Assembly (NCBI RefSeq): GCF_001855565.1
Contig: NZ_MKCR01000033.1
Span: 186,001-250,000, forward strand
Reading direction: 5' to 3'
Source: Chromobacterium amazonense
GTDB taxonomy: Bacteria; Pseudomonadota; Gammaproteobacteria; Burkholderiales; Chromobacteriaceae
DNA length: 64,000 nucleotides
Positions 55,938 through 64,000 of this stretch are shown here, in pieces. A program made the position numbers and the translations under genes. Under the pieces are notes generated by a model. The model did not search any database and was not told the DNA's origin. It worked only from the letters and a program-made list of their open reading frames with translations. Positions within the stretch are counted from its first letter, which is position 1; each line of letters starts with the position of its first letter.

Positions 55938-56519
55938 TTAAGAAGGTTTGGACAATTGTCTTTGGCCCCAAGCCACCACGTCCGGCAATACCTTGGGCCA
56001 GTTGTTCAAGCGGTGGTCGTCGCCGTTGAATACGGTTTGTCGGTTGCCGTTGTAATGTCGCGCGGCCTCGCGCCAATCCAGCACTTCGTCGCGGCTGCCC
56101 AGCAGCAGCCAGTAGCGTCCCGCCGTCGGTTTATCTGTTTTTTGCGCCTGCAGCGCCGCCAGATCGGCGTCGCCCAGAGTGTAGACTTCGCCGGTATACG
56201 GATTGGTCTGTTCGCCGGCGAAGCGCGCCAAGTCGCGGTCGGGCCGGATGGCGGGATTGATCAGCGCCGCCGGGCGGCCGTGGCGTTCGGCCAAGTAGGT
56301 GGCATAGAAGCCGCCCAGCGAACTGCCTATCAGCAAAGTATCGGCCGGCAGCGACAGCAACAGCGTTTCCGCCTGGCGGATGGCTTCGGCCGGATGCGGA
56401 GACAGTTTCGGGCAGTGCAGCTCAATATCCTGCGCATGCAGGTTCAGCCAGACGGCGGTTTCGCCGGCTTTCAGCGATTTGGGGCTGGAGTTGAAGCCAT
56501 GAAGATAGACGATGTGCAT
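55938..56519 (-). CDS. yqiA: YqiA-family alpha/beta-hydrolase esterase
   Basis: A 193-residue small esterase: HIVYLHGFNSSPKSLKA at the start, the nucleophile Ser67 in IGSSLGGFYATYLAER, Asp in LGSRDEVLD and the His in DDHRLNNW. This is the YqiA/YcfP layout, and in E. coli yqiA lies near parE; here the neighbours differ. Substrate unknown, probably acyl-CoA or short esters. Confidence 0.88.
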   Translation of the reverse strand: MHIVYLHGFNSSPKSLKAGETAVWLNLHAQDIELHCPKLSPHPAEAIRQAETLLLSLPADTLLIGSSLGGFYATYLAERHGRPAALINPAIRPDRDLARFAGEQTNPYTGEVYTLGDADLAALQAQKTDKPTAGRYWLLLGSRDEVLDWREAARHYNGNRQTVFNGDDHRLNNWPKVLPDVVAWGQRQLSKPS

Positions 56520-56709
56520 GACGGGATCCGCGGTAACGATGGGCTCATGGTACGCGCCATGCCAACGATTGTCAGTGCCAGGTAAACCCGATGGCCGTTG
56601 TTGTGAATATCGAGTAAAAACATCTTTCCAATGGTTTCCAGCCATTGTCATAGCATGCCGCAAGATGCTGAAATATGCGCCAAATATACAAGCACGAGGA
56701 GATAACATC

Positions 56710-57117
56710 ATGAATCATCTGCCTACCGGCGGCCCGGCCGCCATGCCGCATTCGCTGGAAAGCCTGATCATCGCTTGCGGCTATCTGCAGCACAGCGCCC
56801 TGCTGTTCGCCGATGACATCGATGCCGACAAGGCGCTGATACGTTCCGGTTTTTGTCCGCTGCATCAGGTGCAGCTGGATGCCCAAGGCGGCATGCGCGT
56901 GTTCGCCGAAGTGCACGAGGAGGTGAACGCCTTGCTGCGCGACAGCCATACCTTGCGTTTCGCCTTGCACGAGATGCTGATGCAGTTTGGTCCTAGCGTA
57001 TGCAATGATGCGCTGGCGCGCATCGTGTTGCAGGGCGTCAACTCATTGGCAGATTGGCATCAGGCCTGCCGTTCGCTGGCCGATCTGGGCCGCGGGCCGG
57101 TGCGGGTGGCGGCCTGA
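56710..57117 (+). CDS. Conserved-looking hypothetical protein
   Basis: A 135-residue soluble protein starting MNHLPTGGPAAMPHSLESL, mainly helical, without signal peptide or known motif. GAGGAG lies 7 nt before ATG 56710, and base use is normal, so it is probably real. It lies 60 bp upstream of ohrR on the same strand, but an OhrR-type palindrome separates them, so it is likely a separate transcript. Function not recognised. Confidence 0.65.
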   Translation: MNHLPTGGPAAMPHSLESLIIACGYLQHSALLFADDIDADKALIRSGFCPLHQVQLDAQGGMRVFAEVHEEVNALLRDSHTLRFALHEMLMQFGPSVCNDALARIVLQGVNSLADWHQACRSLADLGRGPVRVAA

Positions 57118-57146
57118 AGCGCGCCCCATTAATAAAATAGCTTGCA

Positions 57147-57168
57147 ATTAAATTGTGTACTATTTAAT
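57147..57168. promoter_or_regulatory. OhrR operator upstream of ohrR
   Basis: ATTAAATTGT-GT-ACTATTTAAT, a 22-bp palindrome with one mismatch, 8 bp above ohrR; it would give autorepression. Confidence 0.8.
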
Positions 57169-57176
57169 ATGCGGCC

Positions 57177-57632
57177 ATGGAAACCAAAGATTGCTGTCCC
57201 TCGGCGGACGAGTTGCTGCGTTTGGATCAGCAGCTGTGTTTTGCGCTGTATTCCGCCTCGCTGGCGATGAACAAAGTGTACCGCGACAGCCTGAAACCGC
57301 TGGGCATCACGTATCCGCAATATCTGGTGTTGCTGGTGTTGTGGGAACAGGATCAGCGTTCGGTGTCGGACATCGGCGACAAGCTGTATCTGGATTCCGC
57401 GACCCTGACGCCGTTGTTGAAGCGGATGGAAGCGGCTGGCTGGCTGGAGCGGCAACGGTTGGCCAGCGATGAGCGCGTGGTGATGGTCCGTTTGAGCGAA
57501 GCCGGCAAAGCGCTGCGATCGCAGGCTGAGCGGATTCCGCTGCAACTGGCATGCCGCAGCGGACTGCAATTGGATGAGATCGCGCATTTACGGCAGGCCT
57601 TATGCGGTTTGCGCGATCAGTTGCTGCAGTGA
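57177..57632 (+). CDS. ohrR: OhrR, organic-peroxide-sensing MarR-type repressor
   Basis: A 151-residue MarR-family repressor with the two-cysteine layout of Xanthomonas OhrR: the reactive Cys21 in [13 protein letters not shown] and a partner Cys126 (third Cys143). Peroxides oxidise Cys21 and release DNA. The winged helix lies around 45-100 ([21 protein letters not shown], cited in part). It is followed by ohr on the same strand, and both genes have near-identical palindromes at their starts, so it should repress itself and ohr. Confidence 0.95.
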   Translation: METKDCCPSADELLRLDQQLCFALYSASLAMNKVYRDSLKPLGITYPQYLVLLVLWEQDQRSVSDIGDKLYLDSATLTPLLKRMEAAGWLERQRLASDERVVMVRLSEAGKALRSQAERIPLQLACRSGLQLDEIAHLRQALCGLRDQLLQ

Positions 57633-57651
57633 ACCCGTCAGGGTTTTGATA

Positions 57652-57673
57652 ATTAAATAGTACACTATTTAAT
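57652..57673. promoter_or_regulatory. OhrR operator upstream of ohr
   Basis: ATTAAATAGT-AC-ACTATTTAAT, a perfect 22-bp palindrome 44 bp above the ohr start, lying over its likely promoter. Confidence 0.85.
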
Positions 57674-57717
57674 AGTGAACATTTTCGCCGTAACGGCGAT
57701 AGCATAGGAGCAGTCAC

Positions 57718-58146
57718 ATGAATCTTCTGCAAAAAGTGCTGTACACCGCTGAAGCCACCGCCACGGGCGGCCGCGATGGCCGGGCCGAATCGAGCGACGG
57801 CGCGCTGCAAGTGAAGCTGAGCACGCCGCGCGAGCTGGGCGGGGCTGGCGGCGACGGCACTAATCCCGAGCAATTGTTCGCGGCCGGTTATTCCGCCTGC
57901 TTCATCGGCGCGCTGAAGGTAGCGGCGCAACAGGCGGGCGTGCGCCTGCCGGCGGAGGTGTCGGTGACCGGCAAGGTATCGATCGGCCCCATCGCCCATG
58001 GCTTCGGCATTGCCGCCAAGCTGTCGGTGTCGCTGCCCGGCATCGAGCGCGAGGTTGGGGAGAAGCTGATCGAAGCGGCGCATGGCATCTGCCCCTATTC
58101 CAACGCCACGCGCGGCAATATCGAAGTCGAGCTGACCCTGGCGTAA
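57718..58146 (+). CDS. ohr: Organic hydroperoxide resistance protein Ohr
   Basis: A 142-residue thiol peroxidase of the OsmC/Ohr family that reduces fatty-acid and other organic hydroperoxides using dihydrolipoyl donors. Peroxidatic Cys61 is in [10 protein letters not shown] and resolving Cys125 in [12 protein letters not shown]. The N-terminus [21 protein letters not shown] is typical. It lies downstream of ohrR with its own palindromic operator. Confidence 0.96.
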   Translation: MNLLQKVLYTAEATATGGRDGRAESSDGALQVKLSTPRELGGAGGDGTNPEQLFAAGYSACFIGALKVAAQQAGVRLPAEVSVTGKVSIGPIAHGFGIAAKLSVSLPGIEREVGEKLIEAAHGICPYSNATRGNIEVELTLA

Positions 58147-58169
58147 ACGCGTTCGCGCCCATCCAAGCC

Positions 58170-58203
58170 AAGAAGCAGCCCTGTATGCCGGGCGGCTTCT
58201 TGT
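58170..58203 (+). terminator. Terminator after ohr
   Basis: Imperfect stem AAGAAGC-AGCCC with GGGCG-GCTTCTT followed by GTTG; convergent genes end on either side, so it may act on both strands. Confidence 0.6.
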
Positions 58204-58213
58204 TGTGCGGCGC

Positions 58214-59731
58214 TCAATCTATGGTTTCGGATTCGCGGTTCAAGGATTGTTTGTTGCCATACATCTTGCGGTCGGCCACCGCCAGCAATTCGTCAATCAG
58301 CAGGCCGTCTTCCGGGTAGTAAGCGGTGCCGATGCTGACGCCGACCAGGACGCGATGCTGCTCTACCTGATAGGGAAGCTGGATAGACTGTTTCAGCCGA
58401 GCGGTCACCTTGTCGGCCTCGCGATTGGATACGACGTCTTCCATGAGAATCACGAACTCGTCGCCGCCGATGCGGGCGACGGTATCCTCGTCGCGCACCA
58501 CTTCCTGGATGCGGGCCGCGATCAACTGTAAAACCCGATCGCCAACCACATGGCCGAAGGTGTCATTGACCGGCTTGAAACGATCCAAGTCCAGAAACAG
58601 CAGCGCCAACCGCTTGCCGTTGCGGTCGACGCGGCTGATGGCGTGCTGCAGCCGGTCGTAGAACAAATTGCGGTTGGCCAAGCCTGTCAACCGGTCGTGA
58701 TTGGCCAGATGGAACAGCTGGCTTTCCCGCTGGCGCCGCAAATTGCTGCTGCGGACAAAGCTGTAACTGGCCAAAGCGAGTCCCAAGGCGAGCAGGAGGC
58801 TCAACAGCAGCCAGACCGACCATTCGAATAGGCCGATTTGCGCCCAACCCTGCTGCCAGCGCAAGGTGAGGCGCAGCGGCTGATTGCCGCCGCCCAGTTG
58901 CTGGGTGGCCTCCAGTCGCGGGAACAACAGCTGCTCCAGCTGGCTTGCCCCGGCGCTGCCCAGCCGCAGCGCGCGGCCGTCTGGCGGTTGCGGCGGATCA
59001 TCGCGGTGGCGAATGCTGAGTTCCATGCCGGCAGGCAGGGACAAGTCGGCGGGCAGCAGAGAATCGGCGCGGATGAACAGCATGGCGAAATGCTTGGGTT
59101 GCAGATCAAGCATCCTGGGGGACTGTTGAGTGTCGATGTCCCGCAGCAGCGCGTAGCCGGTTTCGCCTTGCGGGAGAGTCAATTGGCGCGACAAAGTGGT
59201 GCGGCCGCTGTTCAGGCTCTCTTGCAAGGCGTCGCGCAATTGCGGTTGTTGCCAGGCGTCGCGGCCGACCAGCAGCAGATTGGTTTGTGACTGCGGTTCG
59301 GCAAACATCAGCGGAAAGTATTCATCTTGTCCGGCTAACGGTGTTTCGTCGCTGGAGAAGCCGCGCAGGCGATAGCCTTTGCCATATTCTCGTTGCAGTT
59401 TCTGAGTGAAATCAGTCAGTTGAACGGCTGGTATGCGCTCAATATGAGCCAGCGCGGAGATCTGCGGGTAGCGCCGCAGCAGCTGCAGGACAAATGGATT
59501 TTTTTGCCGAGTTTCGCTGTGATGGTCCAGCGCGCTGAAGGTGGCATAGCTGTCGAGCACGGTCTCGTTGGTCAGCAGCCGCTGTTTCAATTGCTCGGTC
59601 AACTGCTGCATCTGGTTGTTGAATTGCTGCTCCGCGCCCAACAGCGAGCGGCTGGCGATGGACAGCGCGGCCAGCGCGCTGAGCATCAGCCAAAGAGCTA
59701 TGCATACAACATAAACCAGTCTTGCTTGCAT
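58214..59731 (-). CDS. CHASE-GGDEF membrane diguanylate cyclase
   Basis: A 505-residue cyclase: TM1 about 5-28, a periplasmic CHASE domain (about 30-280, EYFPLMFAEPQSQTNLLLVG cited in part: EYFPLMFAEP), TM2 about 303-325 and a GGDEF domain. The active loop is GGDEF (422-426), preceded by the I-site RDED, so it makes cyclic di-GMP under product control. CHASE domains sense small periplasmic ligands. DRLTGLANRNL is intact. Single gene, convergent to ohr. Confidence 0.92.
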   Translation of the reverse strand: MQARLVYVVCIALWLMLSALAALSIASRSLLGAEQQFNNQMQQLTEQLKQRLLTNETVLDSYATFSALDHHSETRQKNPFVLQLLRRYPQISALAHIERIPAVQLTDFTQKLQREYGKGYRLRGFSSDETPLAGQDEYFPLMFAEPQSQTNLLLVGRDAWQQPQLRDALQESLNSGRTTLSRQLTLPQGETGYALLRDIDTQQSPRMLDLQPKHFAMLFIRADSLLPADLSLPAGMELSIRHRDDPPQPPDGRALRLGSAGASQLEQLLFPRLEATQQLGGGNQPLRLTLRWQQGWAQIGLFEWSVWLLLSLLLALGLALASYSFVRSSNLRRQRESQLFHLANHDRLTGLANRNLFYDRLQHAISRVDRNGKRLALLFLDLDRFKPVNDTFGHVVGDRVLQLIAARIQEVVRDEDTVARIGGDEFVILMEDVVSNREADKVTARLKQSIQLPYQVEQHRVLVGVSIGTAYYPEDGLLIDELLAVADRKMYGNKQSLNRESETID

Positions 59732-59818
59732 GTTAAAACCATCGACATAAATTCGGCAATGACTGATTCTATAAGAACGGGGGGCTATTTTTTAGCAATA
59801 AATCGGAGAAACAGCGAA

Positions 59819-60556
59819 TTAAGTAATAGTACGTAAAGCATGGCGAGAAGCCAGCGCGGACTTGATCGCGGGGATTTGGCGGCGGCTGACTGGCAGCGGC
59901 TGATCGATGTCGCGCAGCTTGATTTGCCATTGATCGACGGCGGTTTGACTCAGCTCCTGAACCGTGTCCCGCATGACCAGGCAGCTGCGGTGGATGCGCA
60001 GCGCGGCGTCGCCCAGGCGCTGCTCCAGCGCCACCAGCGCTTCGTCCAGCAGGTATTCCGCGCTGCGGGTGACCAAGGTGACGTATTTCAACTCGGCTTT
60101 CAAATAGCGGACCTCGCTGAACGGCACGTTGAGCAGCCGGCCGCGCTGACGCACCACGAAGCATGGCGGCGCGTCCGGATTGCCGCAACGCGCCTCGGCG
60201 CGGCGCAGACCTTCGGCCAGCCGCTCGCGGCGCACCGGCTTCAGCAGGTAATCGGCGGCGTTCAGTTCAAACGCCTCCACTGCGTAATGGTCATGAGCGG
60301 TGCTGAAGATCAACTGCGGCGGCAGCGCTTGCTGCCGCAGATGGCGGGCCAGGGCCATGCCGTCGCGGCCGGGCATGCCGATATCGAGCAGCACCACGTC
60401 TACCGGATGGCGCGCCAGCCAGTCCAGGGCAGTCTGGCTGTCTGCCTGGCAGTGCACCTGGGTCACGCCCAGATCGCCGAGCAGCTGGCGCAGGCGTTCG
60501 CGCGCCAGCGTTTCGTCGTCCACCACCAGCACGCGCAGGCGGCTCAAATCACCCAT
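59819..60556 (-). CDS. LytTR-type response regulator (AlgR-like)
   Basis: A 245-residue regulator: a receiver domain with phospho-acceptor Asp58 (VVLLDIGMPGRDG) and a C-terminal LytTR DNA-binding domain (about 140-240, EVRYLKAELKYVTLVT). AlgR-like regulators usually pair with AlgZ-type kinases; none is present. It overlaps the REC-TPR gene by 13 bp (60544-60556), which suggests joint expression. Confidence 0.9.
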   Translation of the reverse strand: MGDLSRLRVLVVDDETLARERLRQLLGDLGVTQVHCQADSQTALDWLARHPVDVVLLDIGMPGRDGMALARHLRQQALPPQLIFSTAHDHYAVEAFELNAADYLLKPVRRERLAEGLRRAEARCGNPDAPPCFVVRQRGRLLNVPFSEVRYLKAELKYVTLVTRSAEYLLDEALVALEQRLGDAALRIHRSCLVMRDTVQELSQTAVDQWQIKLRDIDQPLPVSRRQIPAIKSALASRHALRTIT

Positions 60557-62253
60557 TGCGGCTTGTCCATCTTGCTGACCAGCAACCGCCACGACTGCAG
60601 GATCTTCTGGAACTTGTTGTTGGTCGGCGCCAGATCGCGCACCCTGCCCAGCAGCTCGTAGGCGCGGCGCATATGGCTTTCGTGCCAACCGTTCTGGCTG
60701 ACGTACGCCATGACGGAGTTGATCAGGTTCAGCATGATCTGCACGTTCTGCGGCAATTCTTCCAAGGCCTGGATGAAGTGTTCGATCGCCGCTTCGTATT
60801 GGCCGGATTGCGCCAGCAGCACCGCCTGGTTGTTCAGCTCGGACACCGATTTGACGTTGCTGGCGATCAACTGGCGGCCAACGGCGGCCATGCCGATTTC
60901 TTCGAACATCTCGCCGAAACGGGCCAGGGCATCCTCTTCGTCGTGATGATTGCGGATCAGGTATTCCATCACCTCATTGCCGCGCCTTTCCCGGCCTTGC
61001 TGGTAGCAGGCGCGGGCGTATTCCATCTGCGCGTCCTGGTCCAGTTTGGGCAAGAGCTGGCGGAAGCGCTCGTCGGCGGTGTCCAGCAGTTCGCCCGCTT
61101 TGCCGTCTTCGCCGTTCTTGGCCTGCAGCCGGCTGTCCACCACGCTGGCGAGCCATTCCGCCTCTTCGTTGTAGCGGTAGTCGTGGCGCAGATTGCCCAG
61201 GGTGCGGCTGGCGTTGGCGGTGTCGCCGCGGGCCAGCTGGATGCGGGCCAAGGTGGCGTAATGGGTGGGGCTGCGGTGCCAGGTGTATTTGGCGATGTCC
61301 AGCGCCTGCTGATAAGCGGCTTCGGCGGCGGCCAGATCGTTGTTCATCACCGCCGCTTCCGCCAGCCGTTGCTGGCGGCTGAACACCACTGGCGACAGTT
61401 CGGCCGCCTGTTGCAAGACATGCTGCGCGCGTTTCAGATCGCCGTTGCCGCGGTACAGCTTGGCCAGCCAGTCATAGGCTTCCATCACCTGGTTGTTGTC
61501 GGCCAGCACGGCCTCGAACAGCAGCCTGGCTTCATCCAGCGACTTGAGGCCGACCAGCGCCTTGGCCAGACCCATCTTGGCCCAGGTGGTGGGCTTGATG
61601 CGCAGCACCTGCATATAGGCGTCGCGCGCGGTGTCGAAGTCCTGAATCTTCAGGGCCAGCGAGCCTTTCAGGCGCATGAAGTCGAAGGCGAATTCGCCAT
61701 TCTCTTCTATCTTGCGGTTGCAGGCGTCGATGGCGCTCAGGTATTCATGGTGCAGAATGCTTTCGTCGACCAGCCGGAACGCCTCGCGTTTGCGCATCGC
61801 CCTCTCCAGCCGCGCCCGCAGCACTTCGCCGGTGAAAGGCTTGAGCAGGTAGTCGTCCGGCACCAGCTCGGCGGCGGAAACCACGCGTTGCGAACGGCGT
61901 TCGCCGGTGACGATCATGAAGACGCAGGATTGTTTCAGCAGATTGCGCGCGCGGATTTCCTCGAACAGATACAGGCCGTCGTAGCCGTTGCCCAGATCGT
62001 AGTCGCACAGCACCACGTCGAACTCGTACTTCGCCATCTTGGCCAACGCGTCGCTGGGTTTGCTGGCGTATTCGACGCTGTTGGCGCCGAAGGACGACAA
62101 GGTCATCGCCATCGCCCGCTGCATCTGCGGCAGGCTGTCTATGATCAGAAACAGCCGTTTGGCGTAGGGATTGTCATAGCCGCGCTGCGCGGCGGGCCGC
62201 GCGCGTTGCGCCGGTTCCGTCGCGACGGCCGGGCTGGAGGGAGAGTCGCTCAT
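60544..62253 (-). CDS. Receiver domain fused to TPR repeats
   Basis: A 569-residue protein: an N-terminal receiver domain (about 30-155) with the putative phospho-acceptor Asp84 in VLCDYDLGNG and Lys in DYLLKPF, then eight or so tetratricopeptide repeats (about 180-540). The receiver's first acidic pair is IDS instead of DD, so one metal-binding acid is missing and phosphorylation may be altered. No output enzyme or DNA-binding domain; it probably works by protein contact. Start ATG 62253 follows AGGTG; ATG 62271 is an alternative. Overlaps the LytTR gene. Confidence 0.88.
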   Translation of the reverse strand: MSDSPSSPAVATEPAQRARPAAQRGYDNPYAKRLFLIIDSLPQMQRAMAMTLSSFGANSVEYASKPSDALAKMAKYEFDVVLCDYDLGNGYDGLYLFEEIRARNLLKQSCVFMIVTGERRSQRVVSAAELVPDDYLLKPFTGEVLRARLERAMRKREAFRLVDESILHHEYLSAIDACNRKIEENGEFAFDFMRLKGSLALKIQDFDTARDAYMQVLRIKPTTWAKMGLAKALVGLKSLDEARLLFEAVLADNNQVMEAYDWLAKLYRGNGDLKRAQHVLQQAAELSPVVFSRQQRLAEAAVMNNDLAAAEAAYQQALDIAKYTWHRSPTHYATLARIQLARGDTANASRTLGNLRHDYRYNEEAEWLASVVDSRLQAKNGEDGKAGELLDTADERFRQLLPKLDQDAQMEYARACYQQGRERRGNEVMEYLIRNHHDEEDALARFGEMFEEIGMAAVGRQLIASNVKSVSELNNQAVLLAQSGQYEAAIEHFIQALEELPQNVQIMLNLINSVMAYVSQNGWHESHMRRAYELLGRVRDLAPTNNKFQKILQSWRLLVSKMDKPQWVI

Positions 62254-62385
62254 CGCACCTGGGTCTGGCATGGTTATGGCTCAGTCGGATTGTTTTTGCG
62301 GCGGGCATGCTCCACTTCGGCCCGGTTCGTCGATCCGCCGCCCCTGCCGTAGCCTTGCCACGGCATGGCTCAGGGTAGGCGTTGC

Positions 62386-64000
62386 TTAGGCTGGCGTCAG
62401 TTTGGCGTAGCGCAAGTCCAGCCACTTTACTCCATGTTCGGCGAAGTTGATCTGCAAGCGCACATCCTCCCCGTTGCCTTCGGCGTCTATCACCACGCCG
62501 ATTCCGAACTTGGCATGGCTGACCGCCTGGCCGATGGACAGGCCGTAGGCGTTGTCGGCCTGGCGGCGCGGCATGGCGGCGCGCCTGGGTTGCTGCGGCG
62601 CAACGGGTGCTTTCACTGTAGCAGACAGCGAATGGATCAGTTCGCCCGGAATCTCGTCGATGAAGCGCGACGGGATAGGATACCGGCTCTGGCCGTGCAG
62701 CATGCGGCTCTGCGCGCTGCTGAAGTACAGCCGCTTGCGGGCGCGGGTGATGGCCACGTACATCAGCCGGCGCTCCTCCTGCAGGCCCTTGCCGTCCATC
62801 ACGCTGTTTTCGTGCGGGAAAAGGCCCTCTTCCAGGCCGCTGACGAACACAGCCTCGAACTCCAGGCCCTTGGCGGCGTGCACCGTCATCAGCTGCAGCG
62901 CGTCGCTGCCGGCTTCGGCCTGGTGTTCGCCGGCCTCCAGGCTGGCGGCGGACAGAAACTCGGTCAGCGCCTGCTCGGGCTGGTCGGGCAGGAAGCTGGC
63001 GGCGGCGTTGACCAGTTCGTCCAGGTTGGCCAGCCGCTCCTCGCCGTCTTTTTTGTCCTGCTCGTACATGTCGCGCAGGCCGCTACGGTCTATGGCCAGG
63101 CTGATGGTTTCGGCCAGGCTGAAGTCGCGGCTCTGCTCGCGCAGCCGTTCGATCAGCAGCACGAATTCCCCGATCTTGGCGGCGGTGCGGCCGCTGCCGG
63201 CGCCGCAGGCGGCCTGCCACAGCGAGATGCCCTGCTCGCGGCCGGCGGCCTGCAGGTTTTCCACGCTGCGCGCGCCGATGCCGCGCGCCGGAACGTTGAT
63301 CACCCTGAGCAGCGCGTTGTCGTCGTCCGGGTTGGCGATCAGCCGCAGATAGGCCAGCGCGTGCTTGATCTCCTGGCGCTCGAAGAAGCGCAGGCCGCCG
63401 TAGATGCGATACGGGATCTGGGCATTGACCAGCACATGCTCCAGCAAACGCGATTGGGCGTTGGAGCGGTACAGCACGGCCATGTCGGACAGGGCCAGGC
63501 CTTCGCGGTGCAGGCTTTTCACCTCGTCGATGATGAATTCGGCCTCGTCGCCGTCGCTGCCGGCCTGGTAGAAGCGTATCTTTTCGCCTTCTCCGGCGTC
63601 GGTCCACAGATTCTTGCCCAGGCGGCCGTCGTTCTGTTCGATCAGCGCGTTGGCGGCGTTCAGGATATTGCCCATGGAGCGGTAGTTCTGTTCCAGCCGC
63701 ACCGGCTCGGCGACGTGGAAGTCGGACAGCAGGGCGCGCATATTGCCCACTTCGGCGCCGCGGAAGCCGTAGATGCTCTGGTCGTCGTCGCCGACGGCGA
63801 ACAGCGCGCCGTGCTCGCCGGCCAGCAGCTTCAGCCAAGCGTACTGCAGGCGGTTGGTGTCCTGGAACTCGTCCACCAGGATGTGGGAAAAGCGGCTGCA
63901 GTAGTGCGAGCGCAGCGCTTCGTTGCGCGACAACAGCTCGTAGCTTCTGAGCAGCAGCTCGGCGAAATCCACCACGCCTTCGCGGCGGCATTGCGCGTCG
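62386..64000 (-). CDS. uvrD: DNA helicase II (UvrD), C-terminal part; 5' end outside the window
   Basis: About 538 codons of a superfamily 1 helicase. Visible motifs: II (VDEFQDTN), III (GDDDQSIYGFRGA), IV/V region and VI (VAITRARKRLYF). The C-terminal VSHAKFGIGVVIDAEGNGED is the Tudor-like UvrD tail that binds RNA polymerase and distinguishes it from Rep. It unwinds DNA in nucleotide-excision and mismatch repair. The N-terminal Walker A part is missing because the window ends. Confidence 0.95.
   Translation of the reverse strand, partial: DAQCRREGVVDFAELLLRSYELLSRNEALRSHYCSRFSHILVDEFQDTNRLQYAWLKLLAGEHGALFAVGDDDQSIYGFRGAEVGNMRALLSDFHVAEPVRLEQNYRSMGNILNAANALIEQNDGRLGKNLWTDAGEGEKIRFYQAGSDGDEAEFIIDEVKSLHREGLALSDMAVLYRSNAQSRLLEHVLVNAQIPYRIYGGLRFFERQEIKHALAYLRLIANPDDDNALLRVINVPARGIGARSVENLQAAGREQGISLWQAACGAGSGRTAAKIGEFVLLIERLREQSRDFSLAETISLAIDRSGLRDMYEQDKKDGEERLANLDELVNAAASFLPDQPEQALTEFLSAASLEAGEHQAEAGSDALQLMTVHAAKGLEFEAVFVSGLEEGLFPHENSVMDGKGLQEERRLMYVAITRARKRLYFSSAQSRMLHGQSRYPIPSRFIDEIPGELIHSLSATVKAPVAPQQPRRAAMPRRQADNAYGLSIGQAVSHAKFGIGVVIDAEGNGEDVRLQINFAEHGVKWLDLRYAKLTPA

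Overview
The window looks like chromosomal DNA of a GC-rich betaproteobacterium of the Neisseriales, most likely Chromobacterium or a close relative. The basis is inference from gene content: an OhrR/Ohr pair, a chitobiose-type uptake locus, a glpKFD operon next to pyruvate kinase, an LPS core locus with WaaC/WaaA, a chromosomal AAC(6')-type acetyltransferase, and long GC-rich ORFs broken by AT-rich promoter islands. No rRNA, tRNA, CRISPR array, transposase or prophage was seen. Both ends cut genes (a YkgJ-type protein on the left, UvrD on the right).

Layout. 1-6 kb: a run of small minus-strand housekeeping or detoxification genes (P-loop kinase, NTF2-like, ABM, Nudix, phosphodiesterase, thioesterase, Ntn amide hydrolase, MAPEG, GNAT). 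6-10 kb: rRNA hydroxylase RlhA and a chemoreceptor. 10.5-17.7 kb: a chitoporin gene, then an ABC importer (binding protein, two permeases, ATPase) with a cytoplasmic GH3 N-acetylglucosaminidase gene among them. This reads as one pathway: chitooligosaccharides cross the outer membrane by the porin, the inner membrane by the ABC importer, and are split in the cytoplasm. 17.9-19.5 kb: a broken glycosyltransferase fused to a foreign gene tail, then a sugar-efflux MFS gene. 19.7-22.1 kb: a second chemoreceptor and a B3/B4-domain gene, whose stop codons both lie in the two arms of one inverted repeat.

22.2-28.5 kb: glpK-glpF-glpD (minus) diverging from pyk (plus), a glycerol-to-pyruvate block with candidate GlpR-type sites. 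28.5-34.6 kb: orphan periplasmic binding proteins, a VOC protein, YcaQ-type glycosylase, lipoprotein, PtsN-like IIA and a diguanylate cyclase. 34.6-38.3 kb: a MocR regulator facing a three-gene operon (FAD/2Fe-2S reductase, M24 metallopeptidase-like protein, gamma-glutamylcyclotransferase-like protein), the best candidate for an undescribed pathway. 38.7-42.7 kb: thiC behind a TPP riboswitch, then pcm-like, rhodanese and ung. 42.8-44.6 kb: a CorC-type membrane protein overlapping the aminoglycoside acetyltransferase gene.

45-49 kb: LPS inner-core genes; the AT-rich divergent promoter region between the WaaE-like gene and waaC carries an unusually dense DnaA-box cluster. 49-56.5 kb: an exported chorismate-lyase-like protein, a CBS protein, AraC-MGMT fusion, OmpR/EnvZ pair, two small secreted proteins (one cysteine-rich), Qor and YqiA. 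57-58.2 kb: ohrR and ohr, each behind a near-perfect palindrome. 58.2-64 kb: a CHASE-GGDEF cyclase, a LytTR regulator overlapping a REC-TPR regulator, and uvrD.
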